From Lachnospiraceae bacterium (GTDB lineage Bacteria > Bacillota > Clostridia > Lachnospirales > Lachnospiraceae): a DNA stretch of 64,000 bases. The notes below the pieces were generated by a model. It saw only the letters and a list, made by a program, of their open reading frames with translations. It had not been told where the DNA came from and searched no databases. Positions 1-8,519 of this stretch are shown here, piece by piece. The DNA lies in contig JAFLSW010000002.1 of NCBI GenBank assembly GCA_022510725.1, forward strand, positions 62,001-126,000, written 5' to 3'. Both the position numbers and the translations under genes were made by a program. Position 1 is the stretch's first letter. Every line of letters starts with the position of its first letter.

Positions 1-773
1 AACTGAATGCGATCCTTGACCATTGTCGGCAAAACGGCATGAAAAGCGGTTTTGTTTCCTTTCATGAAGACAGCGGAAACCATCAGCTGTACTTTGGACA
101 GGATGAAATGCAGGATGCCGTAAAGCTGATCCAGGCATATATGGCAAAAAAGGCAATCCAGAGCATGGCAGATGCGGAAGGCATCGATCCGAAGGACCTG
201 ACCCCCGAAAAGATCAGGGAGATTCAGGAGAAAGCAAAAAAAGAAGCGGAAGAAGCCAGAGATAGAGCAAGGTATGGCGATAAAGATGCCTATATTGACA
301 AAAGAGCGAAGGCGGGAGAGTATAAATCCAGCGGTATTGTCTTATTGGGCACAGGTGTTTTAGGGATCGTTGCCCTTGTACTCCTTTATTTAGGCATGAT
401 ACCCAGCTTAAGCGGTGTCCGCAATAATCCTTTGTTTATGGGTGTCATGACGGTACTCTTCCTTCTTTTTGTAGTGATCGGCTTTATTACCTATTCCAAA
501 GTGTCCGGTATTCTGAGTGCAGCAGAGAAGGATGAAGCGTTGATCGAAGAAATCCGTAACATGATGAAAGAGTCATTGACCAAAGAAGTCATTGACAAAC
601 AAGCATTTCAGGGGCAGGATGTTTCCGACATGCCTGATATAGATCTGTATTATAGGCGTGAGGAATATATGCAAGCTGTGTTGAAAGAGGCCTTTCCCGA
701 TGCGGACAGCGCATTGTTGGAAATGATGTTGGATGAAAGATATAATCAGTTGTATGAAGATAACGATCATTAG
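1..773 (+). CDS. Membrane protein of unknown function (5' end outside window)
   Basis: The frame that ends at 773 is open to the left edge (codons from base 3 on), and the ATG at 39 has no Shine-Dalgarno sequence, so the gene very likely begins outside the window. The visible part has a charged Glu/Lys/Ala-rich stretch that looks like a coiled coil (about residues 53-80 counted from the ATG at 39), two hydrophobic segments at about 98-118 and 132-152 separated by a short loop, and an acidic soluble tail of about 90 residues. I recognise no catalytic motif. Its last 20 bases overlap rlmH, so the two are probably translationally coupled. Function unknown. Confidence 0.75.
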   Translation, partial: LNAILDHCRQNGMKSGFVSFHEDSGNHQLYFGQDEMQDAVKLIQAYMAKKAIQSMADAEGIDPKDLTPEKIREIQEKAKKEAEEARDRARYGDKDAYIDKRAKAGEYKSSGIVLLGTGVLGIVALVLLYLGMIPSLSGVRNNPLFMGVMTVLFLLFVVIGFITYSKVSGILSAAEKDEALIEEIRNMMKESLTKEVIDKQAFQGQDVSDMPDIDLYYRREEYMQAVLKEAFPDADSALLEMMLDERYNQLYEDNDH

Positions 774-1239
774 CGTAGGAAAAATAAAAGAAGCCTTTTA
801 CCGGGATGCGATTGCAGAATACAGTAAAAGGCTTTCTGCATACTGTCAATTAAAGATCATAGAAGTAGCGGATGAAAAAACGCCGGAACAGGCTTCGGGG
901 GAAGAAAAAAAACGCATATTAAATAAAGAGGGCGTCCGCATATTAAAAGCACTGGAAGGGGAAGGGAAGGTTTATCCCATTGCCCTTGCCATTGACGGAA
1001 AACAATATGATTCTTTGGGATTTGCCGACCACCTGGAAAAACTTGCCGTTTCGGGAAACGGACATATTGTATTTATCATCGGCGGTTCTCTGGGATTATG
1101 GGAAGAGGTTTTAAATCAGTCCAAAGAAAAACTGAGCTTTTCAAAGATGACCTTTCCACATCAGTTAATGCGGGTTATTTTGTTAGAACAGGTATACAGA
1201 GGATTTCGTATTATAAACCATGAGCCTTATCACAAATAA
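754..1239 (+). CDS. rlmH: 23S rRNA (pseudouridine1915-N3)-methyltransferase RlmH
   Basis: The 161-residue protein has the usual RlmH length (about 159). It methylates N3 of pseudouridine 1915 in helix 69 of 23S rRNA, using SAM, on assembled 70S ribosomes. Visible family marks are the start MKITIISVGKIKE, the SAM-binding loop FIIGGSLG at about residue 102, and a C-terminus ending in EPYHK with the conserved RGFRI segment just before it. I chose ATG 754 rather than the in-frame ATG at 733, because the family begins exactly here. The gene overlaps the preceding frame by 20 bp and lacks a strong ribosome binding site, which fits translational coupling. Confidence 0.95.
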   Translation: MKITIISVGKIKEAFYRDAIAEYSKRLSAYCQLKIIEVADEKTPEQASGEEKKRILNKEGVRILKALEGEGKVYPIALAIDGKQYDSLGFADHLEKLAVSGNGHIVFIIGGSLGLWEEVLNQSKEKLSFSKMTFPHQLMRVILLEQVYRGFRIINHEPYHK

Positions 1240-1260
1240 ATGTGGAAAAGGGGAGAGGAC

Positions 1261-1965
1261 ATGGAAGAAAGAAAAATCTATAAGATCGGAGTCATATCCG
1301 ATACTCACGGTCTTCTCAGAGATGAAGTGGCAGAACAACTTTTGGATTGTGATGCCATTCTTCATGCAGGGGATTTTGATAATATAAAGGTATGGGAAAG
1401 ATTAAATGAAATTGGGATGTTATATGCCGTAAAGGGAAACAATGACTATGCTTTGGGAAACAGAGTGCCTTGCAGTCTTCGTTTTACACTGTATGGCATT
1501 ACTTTCTTTATGGTTCATGATAAAAAGCACATTCCAACGGAGTTAAAAGATGCAGATGTAGTGGTATTTGGTCATTCTCACATGTATGAAGCTTATCATC
1601 AGGAAAATATCTTGTTTTTAAACCCGGGAAGCTGCGGAAAAAAGAGGTTTTGCCTGCCTCTTACCATGGTCATTCTTGAAGTGGCAGAAGATTCCGGGGA
1701 AATAAGAGTAGAAAAGATATCCCTATCGGAAGAAGAAAATGGAAAAGAAGCATTTATGGGCTCGTGTCTGCCGGTGGAAAGGGATTTAAAGAAGCTGATC
1801 AGGGGCGTGATCAAAGATATGGAAAAAGGAAAGGGTACGGAAGCCATCTGCAAAAGAAGGAAAATTGACAAAGAACTGGCAGAACAGATTCAGCGGATCT
1901 ATGTGACCCATCCCGGTGTGGATGTGGATGGGATCTTAAACAGGATGGAAATAGCGGGGCTGTAA
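1261..1965 (+). CDS. YfcE/MJ0936-type metallophosphoesterase with C-terminal extension
   Basis: This is a calcineurin-like phosphoesterase of 234 residues. The metal-ligand series is complete: SDTHG near residue 13, GDFD near 39, GNND near 63 and GHSH near 106. The first 155 residues or so match the usual size of the YfcE family of small phosphodiesterases. The remaining 75-80 residues are a charged, helical tail that I do not recognise. ATG 1261 was chosen over 1240 because a GGGGAGAGG ribosome binding site sits just in front of it. It follows rlmH directly, and its natural substrate cannot be told from sequence. Confidence 0.88.
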   Translation: MEERKIYKIGVISDTHGLLRDEVAEQLLDCDAILHAGDFDNIKVWERLNEIGMLYAVKGNNDYALGNRVPCSLRFTLYGITFFMVHDKKHIPTELKDADVVVFGHSHMYEAYHQENILFLNPGSCGKKRFCLPLTMVILEVAEDSGEIRVEKISLSEEENGKEAFMGSCLPVERDLKKLIRGVIKDMEKGKGTEAICKRRKIDKELAEQIQRIYVTHPGVDVDGILNRMEIAGL

Positions 1966-1971
1966 ACACAT

Positions 1972-4068
1972 ATGAAAGGGTTTTTGAAGAATCATCAGGA
2001 AAAGATCAATCAGATCATTTACATATGCAATCGATATTCTTTGCTGCTTCATGCAGGGCTATCTTGCCTGATCTGTCTTTTTACGGAATCAGTATCAAGG
2101 CATTCTCTTGTGGAAGCAGTATCTTTTTTACGGGAAACGCCTTTGACTTTTCTGTATAATGCCATGATCATATTTGTAACCTTTCTTTTGGTATACTTTT
2201 TTAAGAGACGGACTATGGTAAGGGTTTTGATCTCCTTTATCTGGTGTTTTCTTGGTGTGATCAACGGTGTTGTACTGTCTGAACGGGTTACCCCCTTTGG
2301 ATTTACGGATCTTAAGCTTGTAAAAGACTTGTTCTCCATGGAAACTACATTCTCCCTGCCCCTGTTGACAGCAGGAGTTCTGGCGGTTCTTTTTGTGTTT
2401 TTATGCATTTTGGTCTATCTGTATAAAAAGGGACCCATTTTTCAGGGAAAGATTCACAGAATACTGATGCTGTTGGTTCTGGCATCCTGCTTTCTCTGGA
2501 TTCCCATGATCACTGAGGCGGCAGTGGAAAGTCAAGTGGTAACCGACTATTTTGATAACATTGCTTTGGGATACGAGCGTTATGGCTTTGTGTATGGCTT
2601 TTCTACCAGTGTAGTGGATATCGGTATGGAAGAACCGGAAGGATACAGTGAAGAGGCTGTTTTGGAATTGACTGAGAAAATAGGCATAGCGGATGCGGTC
2701 AAAAAGGATATACATGCAGAAGGCGATGGCAGTGCAGGTTTAAGTGTTGTAAACCCATATAGCAGTAAAAGCCCAAATGTGATCCTGGTTTTATTGGAAT
2801 CTTTTATGGATCCCAGGGAAATCCGGTTTTTGCAGTTATCTGCAGATCCGATACCCAATTTTCGCCGCCTTCGGAATGGATATACATCCGGTTATCTGTC
2901 CGTTCCTGTGGTGGGTGCAGGCACTGCCAATACAGAGTTTGAAGTGCTGACCGGTATGTCCATGCGTTTTTTTGGAACGGGAGAATATCCGTATAAGACC
3001 ATTCTAAGCGAGACCAACTGTGAAAGTGTTGCAGGAGTTCTTTCTTCACAAGGGTATGGCGCTTATGTGGTGCACAATAATTATGCCAATTTCTACGATA
3101 GGGATAATGCTTTTTCCATGATGGGATTTCATACCTTTGTCAGCAGTGAATTTATGAATATCAGACAGTTCACACCCTTGGGCAATTGGTCGGTGGATGA
3201 TATTTTAAGGCAGCAAGTCCTTGCCTGTCTGGATGATACACCGGGCCGGCCGGATTTTATTTATACCATTACAGTACAGGGACATGGCGGGTATCCCACA
3301 GAACCGGTCATAGCAGATCCGGAGATCAAAGTAGTGGCGGAAGGTCTTAGTGAAGAAGAAAATAATGCCTGGGAATACTATGTGAATCAGATTCATGAAG
3401 TGGATAAATTTGTTGGAAATCTGGTTTCGGATCTGAGCAAACGAGGGGAAAAGACCTTGGTCATCTTTTTTGGTGATCATCTCCCTACCATGGGTCTGGA
3501 AAACAGAAATATGATAAGCGGTGATATCTTTAAGACCTGCTATGCCACATGGAATAATTTTGGGCTGCCAAAAGCGGATGCGGATATTACTGCATATCAG
3601 CTGATGTCCTATATGCTGAAACAGATCCCGATTTCAGGAGGAACGATGATAAGCTTACATCAGTCTTTTGATGCAAGGATTTCTTCAGAAGACGATGAAA
3701 CTTATATCAAGGATATGGAACTATTGCAGTATGATGTTTTGTATGGCGAAAGATATGCTTATGACGGCAGAGATGCCTATCCTGCTACACAATTGGAACT
3801 GGGATTATATGATACGGTCATCAGTGATGTATTCATAAAGGGAGAAGAACTGGTCATCACAGGAGCACATTTTACGCCGGATTCCAAAGTCTATATCAAT
3901 GATGAAGCTGTGGAGACCATATCAGTATCCGATACGATATTAAAGGTTTCTCTTGAGGAGGAAAAGCCGCCTGTTTCAGGAGATCGGATCAAAGTATGTC
4001 AGTGCAGCGGAGATGTGATCTTAAGAAGTTCGGAAGAGGTAACATACCCTTTTTCAACAAAAAAATAG
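1972..4068 (+). CDS. LtaS-family sulfatase-fold glycerolphosphate transferase
   Basis: The 698-residue protein has about five N-terminal transmembrane segments (residues ~18-185) followed by an extracellular sulfatase-fold domain. The catalytic set of lipoteichoic acid synthases is visible: metal ligand Glu276 in VLLESF, nucleophile Thr318 in GTANTEF, and Asp502-His503 in FFGDHLP. Enzymes of this family polymerise or transfer glycerol phosphate from phosphatidylglycerol on the outer membrane face. The C-terminus (about 605-690) adds a small beta-rich region with a VFIKGEELVITG-like start that resembles an IPT/TIG fold, which is not typical of LtaS; this is an inference. A 10-bp terminator follows at 4129. 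Confidence 0.87.
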   Translation: MKGFLKNHQEKINQIIYICNRYSLLLHAGLSCLICLFTESVSRHSLVEAVSFLRETPLTFLYNAMIIFVTFLLVYFFKRRTMVRVLISFIWCFLGVINGVVLSERVTPFGFTDLKLVKDLFSMETTFSLPLLTAGVLAVLFVFLCILVYLYKKGPIFQGKIHRILMLLVLASCFLWIPMITEAAVESQVVTDYFDNIALGYERYGFVYGFSTSVVDIGMEEPEGYSEEAVLELTEKIGIADAVKKDIHAEGDGSAGLSVVNPYSSKSPNVILVLLESFMDPREIRFLQLSADPIPNFRRLRNGYTSGYLSVPVVGAGTANTEFEVLTGMSMRFFGTGEYPYKTILSETNCESVAGVLSSQGYGAYVVHNNYANFYDRDNAFSMMGFHTFVSSEFMNIRQFTPLGNWSVDDILRQQVLACLDDTPGRPDFIYTITVQGHGGYPTEPVIADPEIKVVAEGLSEEENNAWEYYVNQIHEVDKFVGNLVSDLSKRGEKTLVIFFGDHLPTMGLENRNMISGDIFKTCYATWNNFGLPKADADITAYQLMSYMLKQIPISGGTMISLHQSFDARISSEDDETYIKDMELLQYDVLYGERYAYDGRDAYPATQLELGLYDTVISDVFIKGEELVITGAHFTPDSKVYINDEAVETISVSDTILKVSLEEEKPPVSGDRIKVCQCSGDVILRSSEEVTYPFSTKK

Positions 4069-4087
4069 GGAAATGTTACAAAACGGC

Positions 4088-4116
4088 TTGACATATTTTA
4101 TGGAAATTTTTATATT
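4088..4116 (+). promoter_or_regulatory. Candidate promoter lying in front of a terminator
   Basis: A perfect TTGACA (4088-4093) is followed after 17 bp by TATATT (4111-4116). The predicted start, near 4123, falls only a few bases before the terminator hairpin at 4129. The surrounding sequence is very AT-rich, so chance is possible. Confidence 0.35.
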
Positions 4117-4128
4117 ATATAATGTCAA

Positions 4129-4164
4129 CGGAGACAACAAAAAGTGCGTTGTCTCCGCCTTTTT
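4129..4164 (+). terminator. Intrinsic terminator after the LtaS-type gene
   Basis: CGGAGACAAC (4129-4138) pairs perfectly with GTTGTCTCCG (4148-4157) around a 9-nt loop, and a T tract begins at 4160. Confidence 0.9.
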
Positions 4165-4173
4165 ATATATATC

Positions 4174-4202
4174 TTGTGAAAAAAACGAATAGTGTTTATA
4201 AT
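4174..4202 (+). promoter_or_regulatory. Promoter of the AGCS symporter gene
   Basis: TTGTGA (4174-4179), 17 bp, then a perfect TATAAT (4197-4202). The predicted start near 4209 leaves a very short leader before ATG 4220; the AGAGGGG ribosome binding site lies at 4207-4213, so the exact start must be at or just before it. Confidence 0.65.
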
Positions 4203-4219
4203 AGAAAAGAGGGGTTTGG

Positions 4220-5629
4220 ATGGAGCAGTTTAATGCGATCATAACAGCAGTAGATGATTTTGTCTGGGGACCGGTAATGCTTGTGTTGTTAGTGGGAACA
4301 GGCATTTTTTTGACTATCAGAACCGGGTTTTTGCCTTGGAGAAATCTCCCTTATGCATTAAAGAGCACCTTGAGCAAGGAAGCCAGAAAAAGCACAAAGG
4401 GGGAAGGTGATGTTTCCCCGTTTTCAGCTTTGACGACAGCTCTTGCAGCCACCATCGGCACAGGAAATATCGTAGGTGTTGCTACTGCCATGGTAAGCGG
4501 CGGTCCCGGCGCTTTAGTATGGATGTGGATCTCGGCTGCCTTTGGTCTGTCTTCTAAATTTAGTGAGTGTATGCTGGCTATCAAATACAGGGAAAGAAAT
4601 GAAAACGGAGAAATGTCCGGCGGTCCCATGTATACCATGAAAAAGGCATTTAAGAATAAGGGCTTTGGCAAAGTTATGGGCTGGCTGTTCGCATTCTTTG
4701 CCGTTGCGGCTTCCTTTGGAATCGGCAATCTGACCCAGGCAAATTCCATATCCAGTTCGGTGGAAGAGACATGGATGGTTCCGACATGGATCACGGGTGT
4801 GATACTGACCGTATTTGCGCTGTTTATTATTGTGGGAGGCATTAAGAGTATCTCTAAGGTGTCTTCCGTTGTTGTTCCTTTTATGGCGATCTTCTATGTG
4901 ATAGGCGGCGTGCTGGTCATTATTTTAAATTATCAAAATGTGCCTTCCGGCGTTTCTCTGATCTTCCGGAGTGCATTCAGCATCAGATCCCTTACCGGTG
5001 GTGTTTTGGGTACCATTACCGCTTCCATGGTGAGTGGGATGCGTTACGGCATTGCCAGAGGCATATTTTCCAATGAAGCGGGCATGGGTTCTGCAGCTAT
5101 TACTGCTGCTGCAGCTACAACGGATAATCCGGTGCGTCAGGGCTATATCAATATGACAGGAACCTTCTGGGATACCATCGTAGTATGTACTATAACCGGT
5201 CTTGCCATTGCAAGTTCCGGCGTGTTAGGCAATGTGGATGAAGCAGGAGAACTGGTTACCGGTGCGGCTTTAACCATTTCTGCATTTAGGGCAGCTCTGG
5301 GAGAGGCAGGAGGATGGCTTGTTACCGTCTGTATCGTGCTCTTTGCCTTTTCCACCATTTTGGGATGGGAATACCATGGAGAAAAAGCATTTGAGTATAT
5401 TATGAAGACACATCGTTACAACATGGTATACAGAGTGATCTTTTCTATGGTAGTATATGTAGGGGCTACCTCTGCATTGAATCTGGTGTGGAACCTTTCT
5501 GATATTGCCAATGCTTTAATGGCAGTTCCCAATCTGATCTGTCTGCTTATCTTAAGCGGGGAGATCGCAAAGGATATGAAGGAGTTTCAGTCGGTTTTGA
5601 AAAAAGAGCAAAAAGAGGCTAAAGAATAA
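4220..5629 (+). CDS. Sodium:alanine/glycine symporter (AGCS family)
   Basis: This 469-residue protein has about 10-11 transmembrane segments and the amino acid-cation symporter family signature around NEAGMGSAA and TTDNPVRQG. The family takes up alanine, glycine or related small amino acids with Na+ across the cytoplasmic membrane. Other conserved parts are the TGNIVGVA segment near residue 90 and the GGPMY segment near 134. It has its own promoter and ribosome binding site and is isolated from the upstream gene by a terminator. The stop is only one base from the next start, so the following small gene is co-transcribed. The precise amino acid is not predictable. Confidence 0.93.
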   Translation: MEQFNAIITAVDDFVWGPVMLVLLVGTGIFLTIRTGFLPWRNLPYALKSTLSKEARKSTKGEGDVSPFSALTTALAATIGTGNIVGVATAMVSGGPGALVWMWISAAFGLSSKFSECMLAIKYRERNENGEMSGGPMYTMKKAFKNKGFGKVMGWLFAFFAVAASFGIGNLTQANSISSSVEETWMVPTWITGVILTVFALFIIVGGIKSISKVSSVVVPFMAIFYVIGGVLVIILNYQNVPSGVSLIFRSAFSIRSLTGGVLGTITASMVSGMRYGIARGIFSNEAGMGSAAITAAAATTDNPVRQGYINMTGTFWDTIVVCTITGLAIASSGVLGNVDEAGELVTGAALTISAFRAALGEAGGWLVTVCIVLFAFSTILGWEYHGEKAFEYIMKTHRYNMVYRVIFSMVVYVGATSALNLVWNLSDIANALMAVPNLICLLILSGEIAKDMKEFQSVLKKEQKEAKE

Positions 5630-5630
5630 T

Positions 5631-5933
5631 ATGTCAGAGTTAAATTTTGCGGATGTAAAAGTACATAACGAAATTGAATATTGTACTGTCTGGGATCAGG
5701 ATGTAAAGATGAAGATCGAACGGGCTTTTTTAAACAACCGGATCTCCTATTATGAAAAATGGGAAGAGCCTTCTTTTTTGCAGCGTCTTTTGGGGGATAA
5801 AGGACAGGGGCGCTGTACGCTTTGCATCAATGGCATGCAGGCGGAAAAAGCAACACAGCTTTTAAATGAGATGCAGCTTGATAAGCAGCATGTAGAAATG
5901 GTTATGAAGCGGGTGGATAAAACATTTTTTTAG
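5631..5933 (+). CDS. Small conserved-looking protein of unknown function
   Basis: A 100-residue soluble protein with no signal peptide or membrane segment. I do not recognise it with confidence. The alternating pattern (a strand with RCTLCINGM near residue 62, followed by an amphipathic helix QAEKATQLLNEM) recalls small ferredoxin-like or DUF2007-like domains, but that is only a shape argument. It starts one base after the symporter stop, and its own stop overlaps the AGGAGG ribosome binding site of the next gene. It is therefore tightly packed between a transporter and a putative RNA-binding protein. Confidence 0.75.
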   Translation: MSELNFADVKVHNEIEYCTVWDQDVKMKIERAFLNNRISYYEKWEEPSFLQRLLGDKGQGRCTLCINGMQAEKATQLLNEMQLDKQHVEMVMKRVDKTFF

Positions 5934-5943
5934 GAGGTAATCT

Positions 5944-6867
5944 GTGGAAGATAAAAGATTTGCTCTTTTGATCGATTCCGACAATATTTCGGCGGAATAT
6001 GTACAAAAAATATTAGAAGAGTTGACGAAATATGGCATCGTGACCATAAAAAGGATTTACGGGGACTGGACAAGAAGCAACAGCAGTAAATGGAAAAACG
6101 AACTGCTGTCCAACTCCATTCAGCCTATGCAGCAGTTTGCTTACACAAACGGCAAAAATGCTACGGATTCCTTTATGATCATTGATGCCATGGATATATT
6201 ATACTCCAATAATGTGGAGGGATTCTGTTTGGTAACCAGCGACAGCGATTTTACCAGGCTGGCAGGAAGACTGCGGGAATCGGGAAAACATGTGATCGGC
6301 ATGGGAGAGACAAAAACGCCGGATGCGTTTGTCAGCGCCTGTGACCGTTTTATTTATTTAAATAACATTTCCGGTAAAGCGGGAGATGAAAAAGAGAGCA
6401 AACATGTTACGCCGATGAAATCTATAGAAAAGGCGATCATTGAGATCTTAGATGAAAACGAGGATGCAGGAAAACCCATGACCAATATTGGAGAGGTGGG
6501 GAGCCGTCTGTTAAAGAAATATCCCAACTTTGATGTGCGTAACTATGGTTATACCAAGTTCTCCACTTTTTGTGAGGGATTAAAAAAGATCAAGGTACAC
6601 AGGAATAACAATATCGTTTCTTTGATCAATGCCTCTAAGCAGGAAGTTAATGCGGAAGAGATCATGAAAAAAGTGATCAAGGAAAATGGCGGCGTCATAG
6701 AACTAAGTCTTTTATCCAAAGAGTTGAAGCGTCAGATTCCCGACTTCTCCGTGAAAAATTACGGATATTCCCAATTCAAAAAATTTGTAAAGAGTTTTTC
6801 GGCTTTTGTTTTGGAGACCGATGAAAAAAATCAGAACCTGGTCAGATTAAAAGGCAAGGGAAGATGA
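5944..6867 (+). CDS. NYN-domain nuclease-like protein with two LOTUS (OST-HTH) domains
   Basis: The 307-residue protein begins at a GTG with AGGAGG at 5932-5937. Residues ~4-140 form a NYN (PIN-like) domain with the expected acidic residues in LLIDSDN, SFMIIDAMD and VTSDSDFTRLA. Two tandem repeats follow (about 150-228 and 233-305), each ending with a near-identical P-[ND]-F-x-V-x-NYGY-x-x-F element, which matches LOTUS/OST-HTH RNA-binding domains. The architecture is that of LabA/DUF88-type proteins and suggests metal-dependent RNA cleavage or RNA binding. The substrate is unknown. All catalytic-looking acidic positions are retained. Confidence 0.85.
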   Translation: MEDKRFALLIDSDNISAEYVQKILEELTKYGIVTIKRIYGDWTRSNSSKWKNELLSNSIQPMQQFAYTNGKNATDSFMIIDAMDILYSNNVEGFCLVTSDSDFTRLAGRLRESGKHVIGMGETKTPDAFVSACDRFIYLNNISGKAGDEKESKHVTPMKSIEKAIIEILDENEDAGKPMTNIGEVGSRLLKKYPNFDVRNYGYTKFSTFCEGLKKIKVHRNNNIVSLINASKQEVNAEEIMKKVIKENGGVIELSLLSKELKRQIPDFSVKNYGYSQFKKFVKSFSAFVLETDEKNQNLVRLKGKGR

Positions 6868-6888
6868 TCATAATAAGGGGTGAACGGC

Positions 6889-8196
6889 ATGAGAATGTAT
6901 GATTTGATCCGGAAAAAACGGGACGGAGGAATCCTGAGCCGGGATGAGATCGCCTATATGGTAAAGGAATACACCCGGGGGGACATTCCGGATTATCAAA
7001 TGTCTGCCATGATGATGGCGATCTATTTTAAAGGTATGGACAGGGAAGAGACTCTTTCTTTGACCATGGAGATGGCAAAAAGCGGAGAAATGCTGGATCT
7101 GTCTCTGATAAAGGGGACAAAGGTGGATAAGCACAGCACCGGTGGTGTGGGAGATAAGACTTCTCTTGCACTGGCACCTATGGTAGCTGCCTGCGGTGTG
7201 CCCGTTGCCAAAATGAGCGGCAGGGGCTTAGGACATACGGGAGGAACCATTGATAAGCTGGAAAGCATTCCGGGATTTTCCACGGCACTGGAAACGGAAC
7301 AATTTATTTCTCAGGTCAATGAGATCGGCATTGCCATTATGGGGCAGACAAAGGAACTGGCTCCTGCGGATAAAAAGCTGTATGCCCTGCGGGATGTGAC
7401 TGCTACCGTTGATAATCTGTCTTTGATCGCCAGCTCCATTATGAGCAAGAAACTGGCCTCCGGTGCAGATGCTATTATACTGGATGTAAAGACCGGCAGC
7501 GGTGCTTTCATGAAAAAAGAAGAGGACGCTTTTGCTTTGGCAAGGGAGATGGTGCGGATCGGAAGAGGTGCGGGAAGATATACCGCAGCGGTGATCTCCG
7601 ATATGGATCAACCTTTGGGTTATGCCATCGGCAATGCTTTGGAGGTAAAGGAAGCCATTGATACTTTACAGGGAAAGGGACCGGATGATTTTGTAGAGCT
7701 GTGTCTTACCCTTGGGGCAGAAATGGTAATGGCAGGAGGAAAAGCGAGGACGACAGAGGAAGCCAGAGCACTTCTTCATAAAAAAATAGAAGATGGCAGT
7801 GCTTTAAATAAACTGGCAGAATTTGTAAAAGCCCAGGGCGGTGATGAGAACTATATATATGAGCCGGACAGATTTTCCATAGCACCTCTGAAAAAAGAAG
7901 TGCGGGCTAAGGAGTCGGGCTGGCTGTCCCATATTGATTGTGAAGAGGCAGGTCTATGTTCCCTGATCTTAGGCGGAGGACGCGAAAATAAGGAAAGCGT
8001 GATCGATCTGGGAGTAGGATTAGTGCTTGCAAAGAAAAAGGGAGATCAGGTGGAAGAAGGCGATGTACTGGCCACCCTTTACGGACGGGATGAAGAAAAG
8101 CTTTCGGAAGCGGCAGCGAAATATGAAGCTGCCTGCCATGTCGGTGCAGAGTCGGTAATAAGACTTCCCTTTATCAAAGGCATGATTCGGGAGTAG
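6889..8196 (+). CDS. pdp: Pyrimidine-nucleoside phosphorylase
   Basis: A 435-residue member of the thymidine/pyrimidine phosphorylase family. It catalyses phosphorolysis of uridine, thymidine or deoxyuridine to the base and (deoxy)ribose 1-phosphate for nucleoside salvage. The phosphate and base site is visible in KHSTGGVGDKTS (~80), the family signature SGRGLGHTGGTIDKLE (~110), KKLASGAD (~185) and LDVKTGSGAFM (~195). The C-terminal barrel-sandwich part carries the usual GLVLAKKKGDQVEEGD. ATG 6889 is preferred over GTG 6880 because AAGGGG lies 8 nt upstream of it. No deoC or cdd gene is nearby. Confidence 0.93.
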   Translation: MRMYDLIRKKRDGGILSRDEIAYMVKEYTRGDIPDYQMSAMMMAIYFKGMDREETLSLTMEMAKSGEMLDLSLIKGTKVDKHSTGGVGDKTSLALAPMVAACGVPVAKMSGRGLGHTGGTIDKLESIPGFSTALETEQFISQVNEIGIAIMGQTKELAPADKKLYALRDVTATVDNLSLIASSIMSKKLASGADAIILDVKTGSGAFMKKEEDAFALAREMVRIGRGAGRYTAAVISDMDQPLGYAIGNALEVKEAIDTLQGKGPDDFVELCLTLGAEMVMAGGKARTTEEARALLHKKIEDGSALNKLAEFVKAQGGDENYIYEPDRFSIAPLKKEVRAKESGWLSHIDCEEAGLCSLILGGGRENKESVIDLGVGLVLAKKKGDQVEEGDVLATLYGRDEEKLSEAAAKYEAACHVGAESVIRLPFIKGMIRE

Positions 8197-8197
8197 G

Positions 8198-8219
8198 GCT
8201 CATATATTAAAATATGAGC
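8198..8219 (+). promoter_or_regulatory. Hairpin over the yqfC start codon
   Basis: GCTCATAT (8198-8205) pairs perfectly with ATATGAGC (8212-8219) around a 6-nt loop. The yqfC start ATG (8214-8216) lies in the 3' arm, and no Shine-Dalgarno sequence lies at the normal distance. Confidence 0.55.
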
Positions 8220-8513
8220 GGATTGATATCAAAGAAAAACAGAATACTTCAGGCAGCCAAAGAACAAATGACAGAGACCCTAAAGCTTCCCAGAGAACTG
8301 GTCATGGGAGACAGCGTGATCACCATGAGGGGGCAGAACGAATTGTTTATTGAAAATTACCGGGGGATACTGGAATGCTGTGAAACCTCCATCTGGGTAT
8401 CTACCAAACACTTCAGGCTGTGTATTGAGGGAGTAGATCTAAGTGTTGCCTACTACACCAATGATGAAATGAAGGTTACGGGAAAGATAGAACATGTTTC
8501 ATTTATGGAGTGA
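8214..8513 (+). CDS. yqfC: Sporulation protein YqfC
   Basis: The 99-residue protein has the YqfC pattern (LKLPRELVMGD near residue 25, a middle segment with NYRGILE, then an all-beta C-terminus). In Bacillus, yqfC belongs to the mother-cell sigma-E regulon and lies beside yqfD, exactly as here; its biochemical role is not established. The start is unusual: the ATG sits inside an 8-bp hairpin and has no ribosome binding site, the nearest purine-rich stretch (GGGAG, ~8189) being about 20 nt away. The next gene starts 6 bp after the stop. Confidence 0.88.
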   Translation: MSGLISKKNRILQAAKEQMTETLKLPRELVMGDSVITMRGQNELFIENYRGILECCETSIWVSTKHFRLCIEGVDLSVAYYTNDEMKVTGKIEHVSFME

Positions 8514-8519
8514 TAGGAA

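Noticed and set aside
573..849. Minus-strand open frames opposite the first gene and rlmH
   Set aside because: They lie wholly opposite strong coding frames, lack ribosome binding sites and have low-complexity, unlikely compositions.
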